From contig CAJUOE010000046.1 of assembly GCA_910587895.1 (NCBI GenBank), positions 1 through 6,360 of the forward strand: a DNA stretch of 6,360 bases. Direction: 5' to 3'. This document shows positions 1 to 6,138 of the stretch, piece after piece. Origin of the DNA: an uncultured Lachnospiraceae bacterium (lineage in GTDB: Bacteria; Bacillota; Clostridia; Lachnospirales; Lachnospiraceae). Numbering within the stretch: position 1 is the stretch's first letter; each line of letters opens with the position of its first letter. A program made the translations under genes and the position numbers. Below the pieces are notes generated by a model. The model saw only the letters and a list, made by a program, of their open reading frames with translations, was not told where the DNA came from and did not search any database.

Positions 1-1573
1 ACGGGAATGGCCCCAGATCTTTCATACGTTCCAGTATGTAAGCCACATAGTCATATGGCTTAAGCCCATTCAGTAACGCTGTCTCCGTGATGCTGTATAC
101 GGTCGCGCTGGCCTCCGCGCCTTTGATGCTTTTGGAAAACAGCCAGTTGCGGCGGCCAATGGCAAAGTTCTTGACCGCCCTCTCCGCGGCCGAGTTATCG
201 ATACTCAGATGTCCGTCTTCCAGATAGGCTTTGAGGTATTTTTCCTGATTTAAAGCGTATAAAACGGCCTCTCCTATTTTAGAAGACCTGTTTACAGAGC
301 CTTCTAAAGTATGCAGCCATCCGAAGAAAGCCTCTAAAAGCGGTTTTGACTGCTTCTGACGCTCAGCATATCTTTCCTCAGGAGATTGGTTACGGATCAG
401 TTCCTCTATCTTATAAAGCATGCCGATCCGTGCCATTGCCTGGTATGCAGTTGTTTCTTTCAGCTGTTCTTTGGTAAAGCCCTTTTTTAAAGGGGTCAGG
501 GCTTCATCAAAACGCCGCCTTGCGTGTGCCATGCACCCTGTCACGGTGATCTGCTCCGGGAGGCCGTGGTAAGCCTGGTATCCATCACAGGTCAGATAGC
601 CACGGAACTCATCCCCCAGGAATTCCACCGGATGGTATCCACCCCTGGTCCTTTCATATTGGAAGAGGACCATCCGTGGGGATCCGCTGTATTCATCCGT
701 AAGATACACCCACATCCAGTTCTGGGTTGTCCCTTTTTGCTCGGGCTCATCGATCACCTGGAGTCGGGTTTCATCACAGTGGATATATCTGCTGCGCAGG
801 AATTCTTCCCTCATCAGGTCATAGATCGGCTGCAGGTACCGTTTTGCGCACAGGATGATCCAGTTGGCCATGGTCTTTGTTGACAGGTTCAGGTTATATC
901 TTGCGAACTCCCTCTCCTGTCGCGCAAGCGGCATCCCGTTCACATATTTCGCATTCATAATGCCGGCAACGAGGGATGGTGTCGCAACACTGCCTTTGAG
1001 AAGTGACGGATCTTTCTGCGGGCGCTTCATCATCCCGCATTTGGGACAGGCATAAACATAGGTGGTCTCCTCCACCACTTCAAATCGGGCAGGGATGAAT
1101 TTCAAATATTTTACGGTCTCCGTAGTCACCACTTTATATTTTGTCCCACATTCAGGGCAGAATCTGTCGTTTCCTTCTAATTTATGTTTGATCACTTCCG
1201 TGGTTTCAAAAGCGGAAAGGTCCTCTTCCTTTTTTCCGGTTGGTTTTTTCCGTTTATAAGATTTTGGATGGATCTCCTCCATCTCTGGCTCGGCTGCATT
1301 GGGATCGGCCTCCTGCTCCGCCTCATTGAACAGGTCCATCTGCTCATAGCCTTCCGCGTATTTTTCGCTGGAAGAGCCAAACTGCTTCCTCTGCGCAAGT
1401 GCCAGCCGATCCGAAAGCAGTGCATTCATAAACTCCAGTTCCTTCGTTTTTTCTTTCAGGAGCTGGATCTCTGTTTCCTGTTTTTTCTGATGCACCTGCA
1501 TGGCCTGTATCAATGTGATGATATTCTCTTTGCTCATATCCTGCAATTGTTTTTCAGAAAAAAGCGGTTCCAT
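1..1573 (-). CDS. tnpC: IS66 family transposase (TnpC), C-terminus beyond the left edge
   Basis: DDE transposase of the IS66 family, which cuts and joins the ends of its own element. The frame is open for 524 codons from ATG 1573 to the window edge; family members are usually about 520-550 residues, so only a short tail is missing. Domains in order: a Gln/Glu/Lys-rich coiled coil at residues 1-60 (leucine-zipper domain of the family), an acidic linker, a zinc-binding domain with CPECG (C139, C142) and CPKCG (C176, C179), then the catalytic domain with D267 in HCDET, D330 in TCDGYQAY and E464 in NSAAERAVKNFAIGRRNW. All three acidic residues and the four cysteines are present, so the protein looks functional. 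Start choice: AGGAGGG (1587-1581) lies 7 bases before the ATG. The gene is more GC-rich than the mutS2 and LRR regions, fitting acquired DNA. It follows a tnpB remnant. Confidence 0.95.
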   Translation of the reverse strand, partial: MEPLFSEKQLQDMSKENIITLIQAMQVHQKKQETEIQLLKEKTKELEFMNALLSDRLALAQRKQFGSSSEKYAEGYEQMDLFNEAEQEADPNAAEPEMEEIHPKSYKRKKPTGKKEEDLSAFETTEVIKHKLEGNDRFCPECGTKYKVVTTETVKYLKFIPARFEVVEETTYVYACPKCGMMKRPQKDPSLLKGSVATPSLVAGIMNAKYVNGMPLARQEREFARYNLNLSTKTMANWIILCAKRYLQPIYDLMREEFLRSRYIHCDETRLQVIDEPEQKGTTQNWMWVYLTDEYSGSPRMVLFQYERTRGGYHPVEFLGDEFRGYLTCDGYQAYHGLPEQITVTGCMAHARRRFDEALTPLKKGFTKEQLKETTAYQAMARIGMLYKIEELIRNQSPEERYAERQKQSKPLLEAFFGWLHTLEGSVNRSSKIGEAVLYALNQEKYLKAYLEDGHLSIDNSAAERAVKNFAIGRRNWLFSKSIKGAEASATVYSITETALLNGLKPYDYVAYILERMKDLGPFP

Positions 1574-1607
1574 GATCCAGCCCTCCTATCTCTTGTGGTC
1601 TGAGAAA

Positions 1608-1636
1608 AGTATATCATGAAACCGCTCTGTTTTCGA
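1608..1636 (-). promoter_or_regulatory. possible promoter for tnpC
   Basis: On the minus strand TCGAAA (1636-1631) and TATACT (1613-1608) are separated by 17 bases. The -10 matches five of six consensus positions and the -35 four of six. A start would fall about 30 bases before the tnpC ATG. The -35 overlaps the left arm of the inverted repeat at 1625-1661. This would let tnpC be expressed after loss of the upstream part of the element, but it is a pattern match only. Confidence 0.35.
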
Positions 1637-1661
1637 GAGGAAACCGGATGGAAAAACAGAG
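1625..1661. repeat. inverted repeat between tnpB and tnpC
   Basis: CTCTGTTTT at 1625-1633 is the exact complement of AAAACAGAG at 1653-1661, with a 19-base spacer that is purine-rich on the plus strand. In the transcript this is a 9-bp hairpin about 50 bases ahead of the tnpC start. It has no T tract, so it is not a normal intrinsic terminator. It could be a transposase-expression control element or a binding site; the function is not known. Confidence 0.5.
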
Positions 1662-1725
1662 GAAATTTTACAGAAAACTGCCGCATTTTCAGCTTTTTGC
1701 GAATTGACAGGAAAACCGGCGCGGA

Positions 1726-1847
1726 TCAGATTGTGATCTTCGGATGATGTTCCTCAAAAGCGCCTTTTGGGTCGAGGGACAGTCCATCACATAACCAATG
1801 AATTTCCTTTAAGGTCACTTTTTTCAACTCATCCGGCGTATCCGGCC
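1726..1847 (-). pseudogene. tnpB: IS66 accessory protein TnpB, C-terminal fragment
   Basis: In the frame ending at TGA 1728-1726 the minus strand reads PDTPDELKKVTLKEIHWL followed by CDGLSLDPKGAF and an EEHHPKITI tail, 39 codons. This resembles the end of IS66 TnpB (Orf2), where a W-P-R/D stretch is followed by a Leu-Thr segment and W-L-x-x-G-L-S-I/L. The position just upstream of tnpC is the expected order. The first two thirds of the protein (a normal TnpB is about 115-120 residues) is missing, and the fragment has no start of its own. The frame differs from that of mutS2, which runs into it and stops at 1824. Confidence 0.75.
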
Positions 1848-3092
1848 GGAACCCAATTCATCCATTATGACCAAGCTTTCCTTCGTCACCTTCCGTAAAA
1901 TCTGAAGCACATTACTGATATGTGACGAAAAAGTGGACAAATTATCTGCTATATTCTGTCCGTCCCCAATATCGCACAATACTTGATTATCCATGCAGAT
2001 ATCCGCTTCCCTACAAGGAAGATGCAGCCCGCAGCCGGCCATCACACTGAACAGCCCAACCGTCTTGATTGCTACCGTCTTGCCCCCCGTATTAGGTCCT
2101 GTAATAATCACCCCTTTCTTCCCGTTTCCCATCTCAAAATCCAAAGGCACACAAGATTCTTTCTTTAAAAGCGGATGCCTTGCCCCCTTCAGCAGAAGAT
2201 GTCCCTGCGTATTGATACCTGGCTCTGTCCCATCCATATCCGCGCTCAGCTTCCCCTTTGCAAAAATATAATCCAACTTTACCAACATCTTTATATTTTG
2301 CCGGAAAGCCTCTTCCTCCTCCGCAATTTGATCCATCAGCAAATAAATAATTCTCCGTACTTCATTATCCTCCTCAATTTCCAACAGTTCCTTTTCTTCC
2401 CTATATTTAGCCACTGCGGCAGGTTCTATAAAGAAAGTCGTACCGGAGGCCGATTTATCCACAACGCTGCCCGCCACCTTAGATTTATAATCCTTCTTCA
2501 CCGGCAGACACACCCGTCCGCAGCGGCTGACAATAAAAGACTCACTCATATACTTTTTCTGCGACCGCAGCAGACTTTCCGCTTTCTCTTTTATTTTTTC
2601 CTCCAGACGCTGAATATCCCTCCGCATATCGCGCAATGCAGCGGAAGCCTGATCGTCAATTTTCCCATACCGGACAGAACGAAGCAGTTCTTCCCGTATC
2701 GCCTCCAACGGGATAAGATTTTCCTCATAATAAGCCAAAGATATCCTATACTCTTTTCCCCTTTCCAAATACTCCTTCATCCGTTTCACCGCCGCCAAGA
2801 ACATCCCTACCTGTTCCAATTCCTCCGGCGACAGTAAATCATATCTAACTGCCTTTCCCAACAACTCCTCCACATTTTCCATAGCAGATGCCGGCGGTGC
2901 TCCTATATTGTCCAACATCTGCCTAGCCTGCGTAGTATCAGACATATTTTTCCTTAACTCCGCTTCCGATAAAAAAGGAACCAAATTCCTTATTATCTCT
3001 TTTGCCTGACCCGAATTGGCATATTCCGCCAAATTCTCTATTATCTTATCAAACTCCAATGCCTTAAGATTCCGATCCATTTCTTTTTCCAC
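1824..3092 (-). pseudogene. mutS2: endonuclease MutS2, truncated after Walker B
   Basis: MutS2 is a MutS homologue involved in suppression of recombination and rescue of collided ribosomes, working as a dimeric ATPase with a C-terminal Smr nuclease domain. Counting from GTG 3092, the core/lever region covers residues 5-320 with a charged coiled coil at about 150-180, the conserved VVDKSASGTTFFIEP at 210-224 and ARHPLL at 304-309. Walker A is GPNTGGKT at 332-339 and Walker B is LVIMDELGSG ending at 416. After this the frame reads six unrelated residues (RIRRMS) and stops. A full protein has about 790 residues, so the rest of the ATPase, the connector and the Smr domain are lost and it should be inactive. 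Start is ambiguous: GTG 3092 sits only 2 bases after AAGGAG (3100-3095), whereas ATG 3080 (MDRNLKALEFDKII) sits 14 bases after it and better matches the family N-terminus. Confidence 0.9.
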
Positions 3093-3108
3093 TGCTCCTT
3101 AACCAAAT

Positions 3109-3122
3109 TTTAAATATTTAAA
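3109..3122. repeat. 14-bp AT palindrome upstream of mutS2
   Basis: TTTAAATATTTAAA is a perfect palindrome 17 bases upstream of the GTG start of mutS2. On the minus strand it contains several -10-like hexamers, but no convincing -35 lies at the right distance, so it may be part of a weak mutS2 promoter or just AT-rich DNA. The rest of 3123-3176 is AT-rich and shows nothing else I can name. Confidence 0.3.
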
Positions 3123-3176
3123 TGTCCATTCATCCACAAAAACCTTCCAACCAAAAAACATCAAAAAAAGGAAAAT

Positions 3177-3223
3177 AAAAAACCTATGAAGCCATCCGTC
3201 CCACAACAGATGCGCACCATAGG
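3177..3223 (-). terminator. intrinsic terminator on the minus strand
   Basis: The minus strand has CCTATG (3223-3218) and its complement CATAGG (3188-3183) closing a hairpin, with a second inner helix of GCATCTG against CGGATGGC (one bulged G) and a loop around TTGTGGGA. It is followed at once by six T, then A and four T (3182-3172). This fits a factor-independent terminator for a transcript coming from the right, either the putative RNA at 3467-3238 or read-through from the sulfatase ORF. It would separate mutS2 from these. The plus strand has no T tract. Confidence 0.65.
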
Positions 3224-3237
3224 CACACAGACAAAAT

Positions 3238-3467
3238 AAAATATTACAACTATAAAAAGTCAGATTTTTCTATTTGCCAATTATTTTCTGTTATGGAATC
3301 CAGTATTCAGGCAACAAAAACCAAATGCACTCCCACATAATGACCATGCATTTCCTTTGCTCCCAAACCTCTCATAGATTATTATTTTCCATAAACAGAT
3401 ACAATTAACAAAAAACACCCTCCCTTTCCGATCTGAAACTTTCCTTATCCGACAACACTATATTTTT
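3238..3467 (-). ncRNA. putative structured RNA, 6S-like long hairpin
   Basis: This stretch has no convincing ORF but contains nested complementary segments in correct order on the minus strand: (a) 3466-3460 with 3244-3238, 7 AT pairs; (b) ATCTGA and CTTT at 3431-3442 with 3256-3265, ten pairs with a 2-base bulge; (c) 3399-3387 with 3298-3287, twelve pairs with one bulge (CTGTTtATGGAA with TTCCATAACAG); (d) AAATGCA 3353-3347 with TGCATTT 3329-3323 around a 17-base loop. Large internal bubbles lie between b and c (31 and 21 bases) and between c and d. A well-matched promoter places the start at about 3468, right at the outer arm, and a terminator follows. One long rod with single-stranded bubbles and a length near 200 is the layout of 6S RNA, which binds RNA polymerase; I cannot confirm family membership. 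A long mutS2 leader is the alternative. Confidence 0.45.
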
Positions 3468-3474
3468 ATCATAC

Positions 3475-3503
3475 AATATAAAATTTTGCAACTACTTTTT
3501 CAA
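3475..3503 (-). promoter_or_regulatory. sigma-A type promoter for the putative RNA
   Basis: On the minus strand TTGAAA (3503-3498) is followed after exactly 17 bases by TATATT (3480-3475); each hexamer matches five of six consensus positions. The predicted start is about 3468. It lies downstream of the sulfatase stop (3550), so the gap has its own transcription unit. An overlapping alternative (TTGCAA with a 17-base spacer to TAAAAA) is weaker. Confidence 0.55.
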
Positions 3504-4239
3504 ATATAAATCCAAACATCCATAACAGTTCAGCCTGCGGCTTCTCCCGCTACCCCCTATCCTTCTCCCACAAAAAATCATCCCCCAACATCCCCAAATA
3601 CCATTTCAGCAACTTCCTGCACTCCATAATCACCTCATCCTTACAATCTCTCTCCACTCTCCTAGGATGAAGCTGCCACGGATCCTCTTTATCATCATAA
3701 AAATATTCTTCCTGCTTTTCCTCCGGCATATATCCGTTACTTATCACATAAGTAAATTCCGGTGTTTTTATCCCCCTCCAGCCATGCGCTTTATGATTCA
3801 TTCCCTGTTTTGCAAAAGCCGAGACACTTTCCGGCGACCCTGGATATGAACAAAGAAACATATGCTGCGGCGAATCCTCCGTTCCTCCCAGTGCAGAAAC
3901 TGCATGACTTCTCCCCTCACAAGTATCCGGCACCTGCAGTCCAAGAAGTTCCAGCAAAGTAGGCATATGATCCGGACTCGCAAACACCACCCCGTTCCTT
4001 CCTGCCTGTATCCGGTTTTTCTGTCTCATAAGCAGCGGAATATGAATGGACTCTTCATACCATACATTTTTGCTCATCAGCCCATGAGAGCCGAGCATCT
4101 CCCCGTGATCTGCCGAAAGTACCACCAACGTATTTTCTTCCATCCCCTTTTCCTTCAGATAAGACAGAATACGGCCAATCTGTTCGCTTGTAGCTTGCGG
4201 ATTTCTCTGTGCTTCTTGAAATATTTTTACTGTTAAAAT

Positions 4240-4305
4240 TCTTCCTTCTTCTCTTCCTTCTTCTCTTCCTTCTTCTCTTCCTTCCTCTCTTCCTTTTTCT
4301 CTTCC
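4240..4305 (-). repeat. 12-bp tandem repeat coding Gly-Arg-Glu-Glu
   Basis: Five and a half copies of a 12-base unit (GGAAGAGAAGAA with small changes, the first copy giving GREK) encode the charged repeat typical of Rpn proteins. Because the unit is a multiple of three, slippage would change the repeat number without shifting the frame. The last copies are the most alike, suggesting recent expansion. Confidence 0.85.
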
Positions 4306-4335
4306 TTCTTCCAATAATAATTCTGCAACTTGCGT

Positions 4336-4353
4336 CATACGTACAACCTCCTT
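4336..4353 (-). promoter_or_regulatory. strong internal ribosome binding site and ATG within the Rpn remnant
   Basis: AAGGAGG at 4353-4347 lies 8 bases before ATG 4338-4336, within codons for IKEVVRM. It is close to an ideal ribosome binding site, much better than anything in front of the ATG at 4401. Translation from here would give a 262-residue form of the chimera. In known Rpn genes an internal start makes a small C-terminal protein that acts as antitoxin to the full nuclease, so the site may be a remnant of that arrangement. Confidence 0.6.
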
Positions 4354-4482
4354 AATATACTTTGCTGTTTCAGTATCGATAATTTTATCAGCAAATACCA
4401 AAATTCCAGATAATACGAACGTCTTTTCCTCTTTATCCGCAATCTGCTTTGCCAGTTCGACCGCCAGTATATTTATTTACAT

Positions 4483-4501
4483 AAGCGTTTCTTTCACGCT
4501 T
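4483..4501 (-). other. short hairpin directly after the LRR gene stop
   Basis: AAGCGT and ACGCTT form a 6-bp stem with a 7-base loop, beginning at the last base of the stop codon. What follows is ATGTAAATAAATATA and not a T tract, then the Rpn remnant. It may be a terminator whose tail was lost at the junction, or chance. Confidence 0.3.
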
Positions 4502-6138
4502 TAAATTGCAGAAAAAGAAAGTTTGTTTTCCATTGCATACGTTTCTGCATAGGAACCAACAGTGGCGCAAATGGTTAATTTAGTAAGATCACAATCCTCA
4601 AATGCTTTTTTGTCTATTTTGCGTACCCCGTCTGGAATGGTAACACTTTTCAGACTGGCACAGTGACAAAAAGTCCATTTATTGATTTTGCGCACTCCAT
4701 CAGGAATGACCATATCGGTCAGGCTGGTACACCTTTGAAATGCTGACTCATCAATTTTGCGCACCTTAGCCGGAAGAGTAAGGCTCATCAAGCCTTTACA
4801 ACCAAAAAATGCACCGTTTCCGATCGTTTTTACACTGTCGGGAATGTGAATACTGGTCAGATTCTTGCAACTTACAAACGCATTGTTCGCAATGACAGTC
4901 GTCCCATCTGGGATGGCAATGTCACCCGTGGCAAGACCTGGGATACAAAACAGCACTGTTTTGCTGTCCATGGACAACACGAATATGCCAGATATCTGAT
5001 ATTTGGATGTCGGAAGAATCAGCTTGGTCAATGCGGTACAGCCGTTGAAAATAGTGCCATCTAAAGACTTCACACCGTCTGGGACTGTGATGCCTGTCAG
5101 CTTCTTGCAGCTATTAAAGGCTGCACTGCAGATCGTTTCCACATGCTCCGGAATTGTGACATCCGTCAGACTAACGCAGTGCATGAAAGCGCCTACTCCG
5201 ATTTTACTTAATCCCTTCGGAAGGGACACGCTGGCAAGACTGGTACAGTTGCAAAATGTAAAAGAATCAATTTCGGTAACGCGATCCGGAAGAACAACGC
5301 CGGATAAGCTGGTACAGCCGGAAAAGGCAGAATATTTAATTGTGTTTACACTGTCCGGAATCGTGATATTGACCAGGGATATACAGTCCTTGAAAGCAAA
5401 GGGGCCGATTTCGGTAATGCCCTCCGGAATCACCACCGTTTCATCAGAACCAGTATATTTCTTCAGCACGCCGTTTTCAACGATAAAATCACCCGTCCCT
5501 GTTTCCGTAAACTGCTGCAACAATGCATACCCGTTTGCTTCATAAACCTTGTCCCATTTCATATCCTGGATAGCTATTTTTTCATCAGCACTCTGATTCC
5601 ATTCTGTGACAAAGCCGGCCGCCTCCAATTCTTTCACGATCATTTTACCTATTTCCACTGCCGTTGGTTTATCAAAATAATTTCCAAACGATATGCGGAG
5701 ACTTGTCGTATCTTCGTTCAAAACATGTTCCAAATCCTGCAATGTATAAAAGCAGCACCCGATTACAGTCTCCCCGTTTTCGTCCATATCTGTAGCAATC
5801 TCATTACAGTCATCAAACCCATCAGACTGAACATATCCCGCACAATGCAATGCTACAATCCCTTGTTTATATAGCTTCTGAAAAGCAGAATCCAATTTCA
5901 AATAATTCTCCTGCTTACCTGTATTGGCATATTCATCGCGATAACCTTTCACAATCTCCTGTAACTTACTCTCAGAAATATGGCTTTCCACTTCAGGATA
6001 CTCTTCCTCAATATACTCCATGCATTCTTCTGCGATTTCATCATTGGAATAAAAACCAGCTTTGACATTCAGCATTAGCTGTCCTTCCAGGTAGTCTGCC
6101 AGTGCTTCATCTACATTTTCTGCATCATCTGCTATCAA
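4501..6138 (-). CDS. DUF6891-like and BspA-type leucine-rich-repeat protein (5' end interrupted)
   Basis: The open frame has 545 codons from a TTG at 6138. Residues 1-75 are acidic and helical. Residues about 75-205 resemble the DUF6891 family: GIVALHCAGYVQSDGFDD (93-110), GCCFYTLQDLEHVL, SLRISFGNYF and a KMIVKELEAAGF...W ending with WDKVY; the function of this family is unknown. From residue 235 to about 520 there are BspA-type LRR_5 repeats of about 23 residues with the pattern IP-x-G-V-x-x-I-x-x-x-A-F-x-x-C-x-x-L-x-x-V. The C-terminus (YAETYAMENKLSFSAI) is a normal BspA-type ending, so this end is complete. I see no signal peptide, membrane segment or wall anchor, so it is probably cytoplasmic, unlike the secreted BspA adhesins. 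The natural start is probably ATG 6192, with a TAA at codon 18; translation could restart at TTG 6138, which touches that TAA. It may be a weakly expressed gene or a fresh pseudogene. Confidence 0.8.
   Translation of the reverse strand: MIADDAENVDEALADYLEGQLMLNVKAGFYSNDEIAEECMEYIEEEYPEVESHISESKLQEIVKGYRDEYANTGKQENYLKLDSAFQKLYKQGIVALHCAGYVQSDGFDDCNEIATDMDENGETVIGCCFYTLQDLEHVLNEDTTSLRISFGNYFDKPTAVEIGKMIVKELEAAGFVTEWNQSADEKIAIQDMKWDKVYEANGYALLQQFTETGTGDFIVENGVLKKYTGSDETVVIPEGITEIGPFAFKDCISLVNITIPDSVNTIKYSAFSGCTSLSGVVLPDRVTEIDSFTFCNCTSLASVSLPKGLSKIGVGAFMHCVSLTDVTIPEHVETICSAAFNSCKKLTGITVPDGVKSLDGTIFNGCTALTKLILPTSKYQISGIFVLSMDSKTVLFCIPGLATGDIAIPDGTTVIANNAFVSCKNLTSIHIPDSVKTIGNGAFFGCKGLMSLTLPAKVRKIDESAFQRCTSLTDMVIPDGVRKINKWTFCHCASLKSVTIPDGVRKIDKKAFEDCDLTKLTICATVGSYAETYAMENKLSFSAI
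4560..5440 (-). repeat. about 12 BspA-type LRR units, 69 bp each
   Basis: The protein repeat of about 23 residues shows up as a 69-base period, most visibly in copies coding IPDGVRKI (twice, near 4610-4700), IPDSV (twice) and C-T-S-L (four times). The unit around 4940-5040 is irregular (TSKYQISGIFVLSMDSKTVLF), a spacer typical of these proteins. Neighbouring units at the 3' end are nearly the same, so copy number could change by recombination. Confidence 0.75.

Larger units (their letters stand above)
1..1847 (-). mobile_element. IS66-type insertion sequence, 5' part deleted
   Basis: The element consists of the last 39 codons of tnpB, a 152-base gap and tnpC. Complete three-gene IS66 elements carry tnpA, tnpB and tnpC between inverted repeats with an 8-bp target duplication. 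Here tnpA, about two thirds of tnpB and the tnpA-side inverted repeat are absent, and the sequence passes directly into mutS2 at about 1845-1847. The other end lies outside the window. Since one terminus is missing the element should not be able to transpose by itself, although tnpC could still supply transposase. The boundary is placed by protein similarity, so it is good to a few bases only. Confidence 0.8.
3550..4401 (-). pseudogene. in-frame chimera: Rpn C-terminal tail fused to C-terminal half of a sulfatase
   Basis: A 283-codon frame made of two unrelated parts. Residues 1-75 are the end of an Rpn/PD-(D/E)XK transposase-nuclease: MTQVAELLLEEG, a Gly-Arg-Glu-Glu repeat, then a short helical tail (ILTVKIFQEAQRNPQATSEQ). 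From about residue 74 it reads as a type I sulfatase: an amphipathic helix (IGRILSYLKEKG), TLVVLSADHGEMLGSHGLMSK with the metal-binding DH at 98-99 and the following His/Lys, YEESIHIPLLMR, the PTLLELLG helix, and the YDDKEDPWQLH end. The N-terminal sulfatase half with the C-x-P/A-S-R formylglycine motif is missing, so no sulfatase activity is expected. The Rpn nuclease domain is also missing. Codons are open upstream to 4476. Either the M at 4401 or the one at 4338, which has an excellent ribosome binding site, could start it. The part after 3549 is the structured RNA region. Confidence 0.8.
4177..4476 (-). pseudogene. Rpn family transposase/nuclease, C-terminal remnant
   Basis: The minus-strand frame after TAA 4479-4477 reads LAVELAKQIADKEEKTFVL, SGILVFADKIIDTETAKYIK, EVVRMTQVAELLLEEGREKG and on to the residue-75 junction. 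This is the typical end of Rpn proteins (PD-(D/E)XK recombination-promoting nuclease / putative transposase), where a V-E-L-A-K and F-V-L-x-G-I-L segment precedes an M-T helix, a G-[KR]-E-E repeat and a small C-terminal helical domain. The catalytic N-terminal part, roughly 200 residues, is absent: upstream the frame passes within about 10 codons into sequence just after the LRR gene. Hence broken at both ends, at the 5' side near 4470 and at the 3' side near 4180 where it becomes sulfatase. Confidence 0.7.

Noticed and set aside
1192..1425. 77-codon minus-strand ORF inside the transposase gene
   Set aside because: It runs in another frame of tnpC, which is open over the whole stretch and has clear IS66 motifs; its translation is basic and low in complexity.
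524..1603. Several plus-strand ORFs of 65-139 codons opposite tnpC
   Set aside because: They are antisense to conserved transposase codons, without ribosome binding sites or recognisable domains.
1780..1860. IS66 terminal inverted repeat or 8-bp target duplication at the mutS2 junction
   Set aside because: No GTAA-type end or direct repeat is visible; instead tnpB codons continue right to the junction.
2175..2837. 220-codon plus-strand ORF opposite mutS2
   Set aside because: It is antisense to conserved MutS2 sequence; the composition (many Leu, Phe, His, Gln, Arg) is that expected from the complement of a Glu/Lys-rich gene.
3238..3467. T-box, cyclic-di-GMP or SRP RNA identity for the structured region
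   Set aside because: I see no T-box AGGGTGGNACC sequence, no GEMM core and no SRP GGAAG/GNAR loops; only the overall 6S-like shape remains.
4240..4305. CRISPR-like array
   Set aside because: The repeats are contiguous 12-base coding units without spacers.
5003..5545. 180-codon plus-strand ORF opposite the LRR region
   Set aside because: Its apparent repeat pattern is the mirror of the LRR repeat on the other strand.
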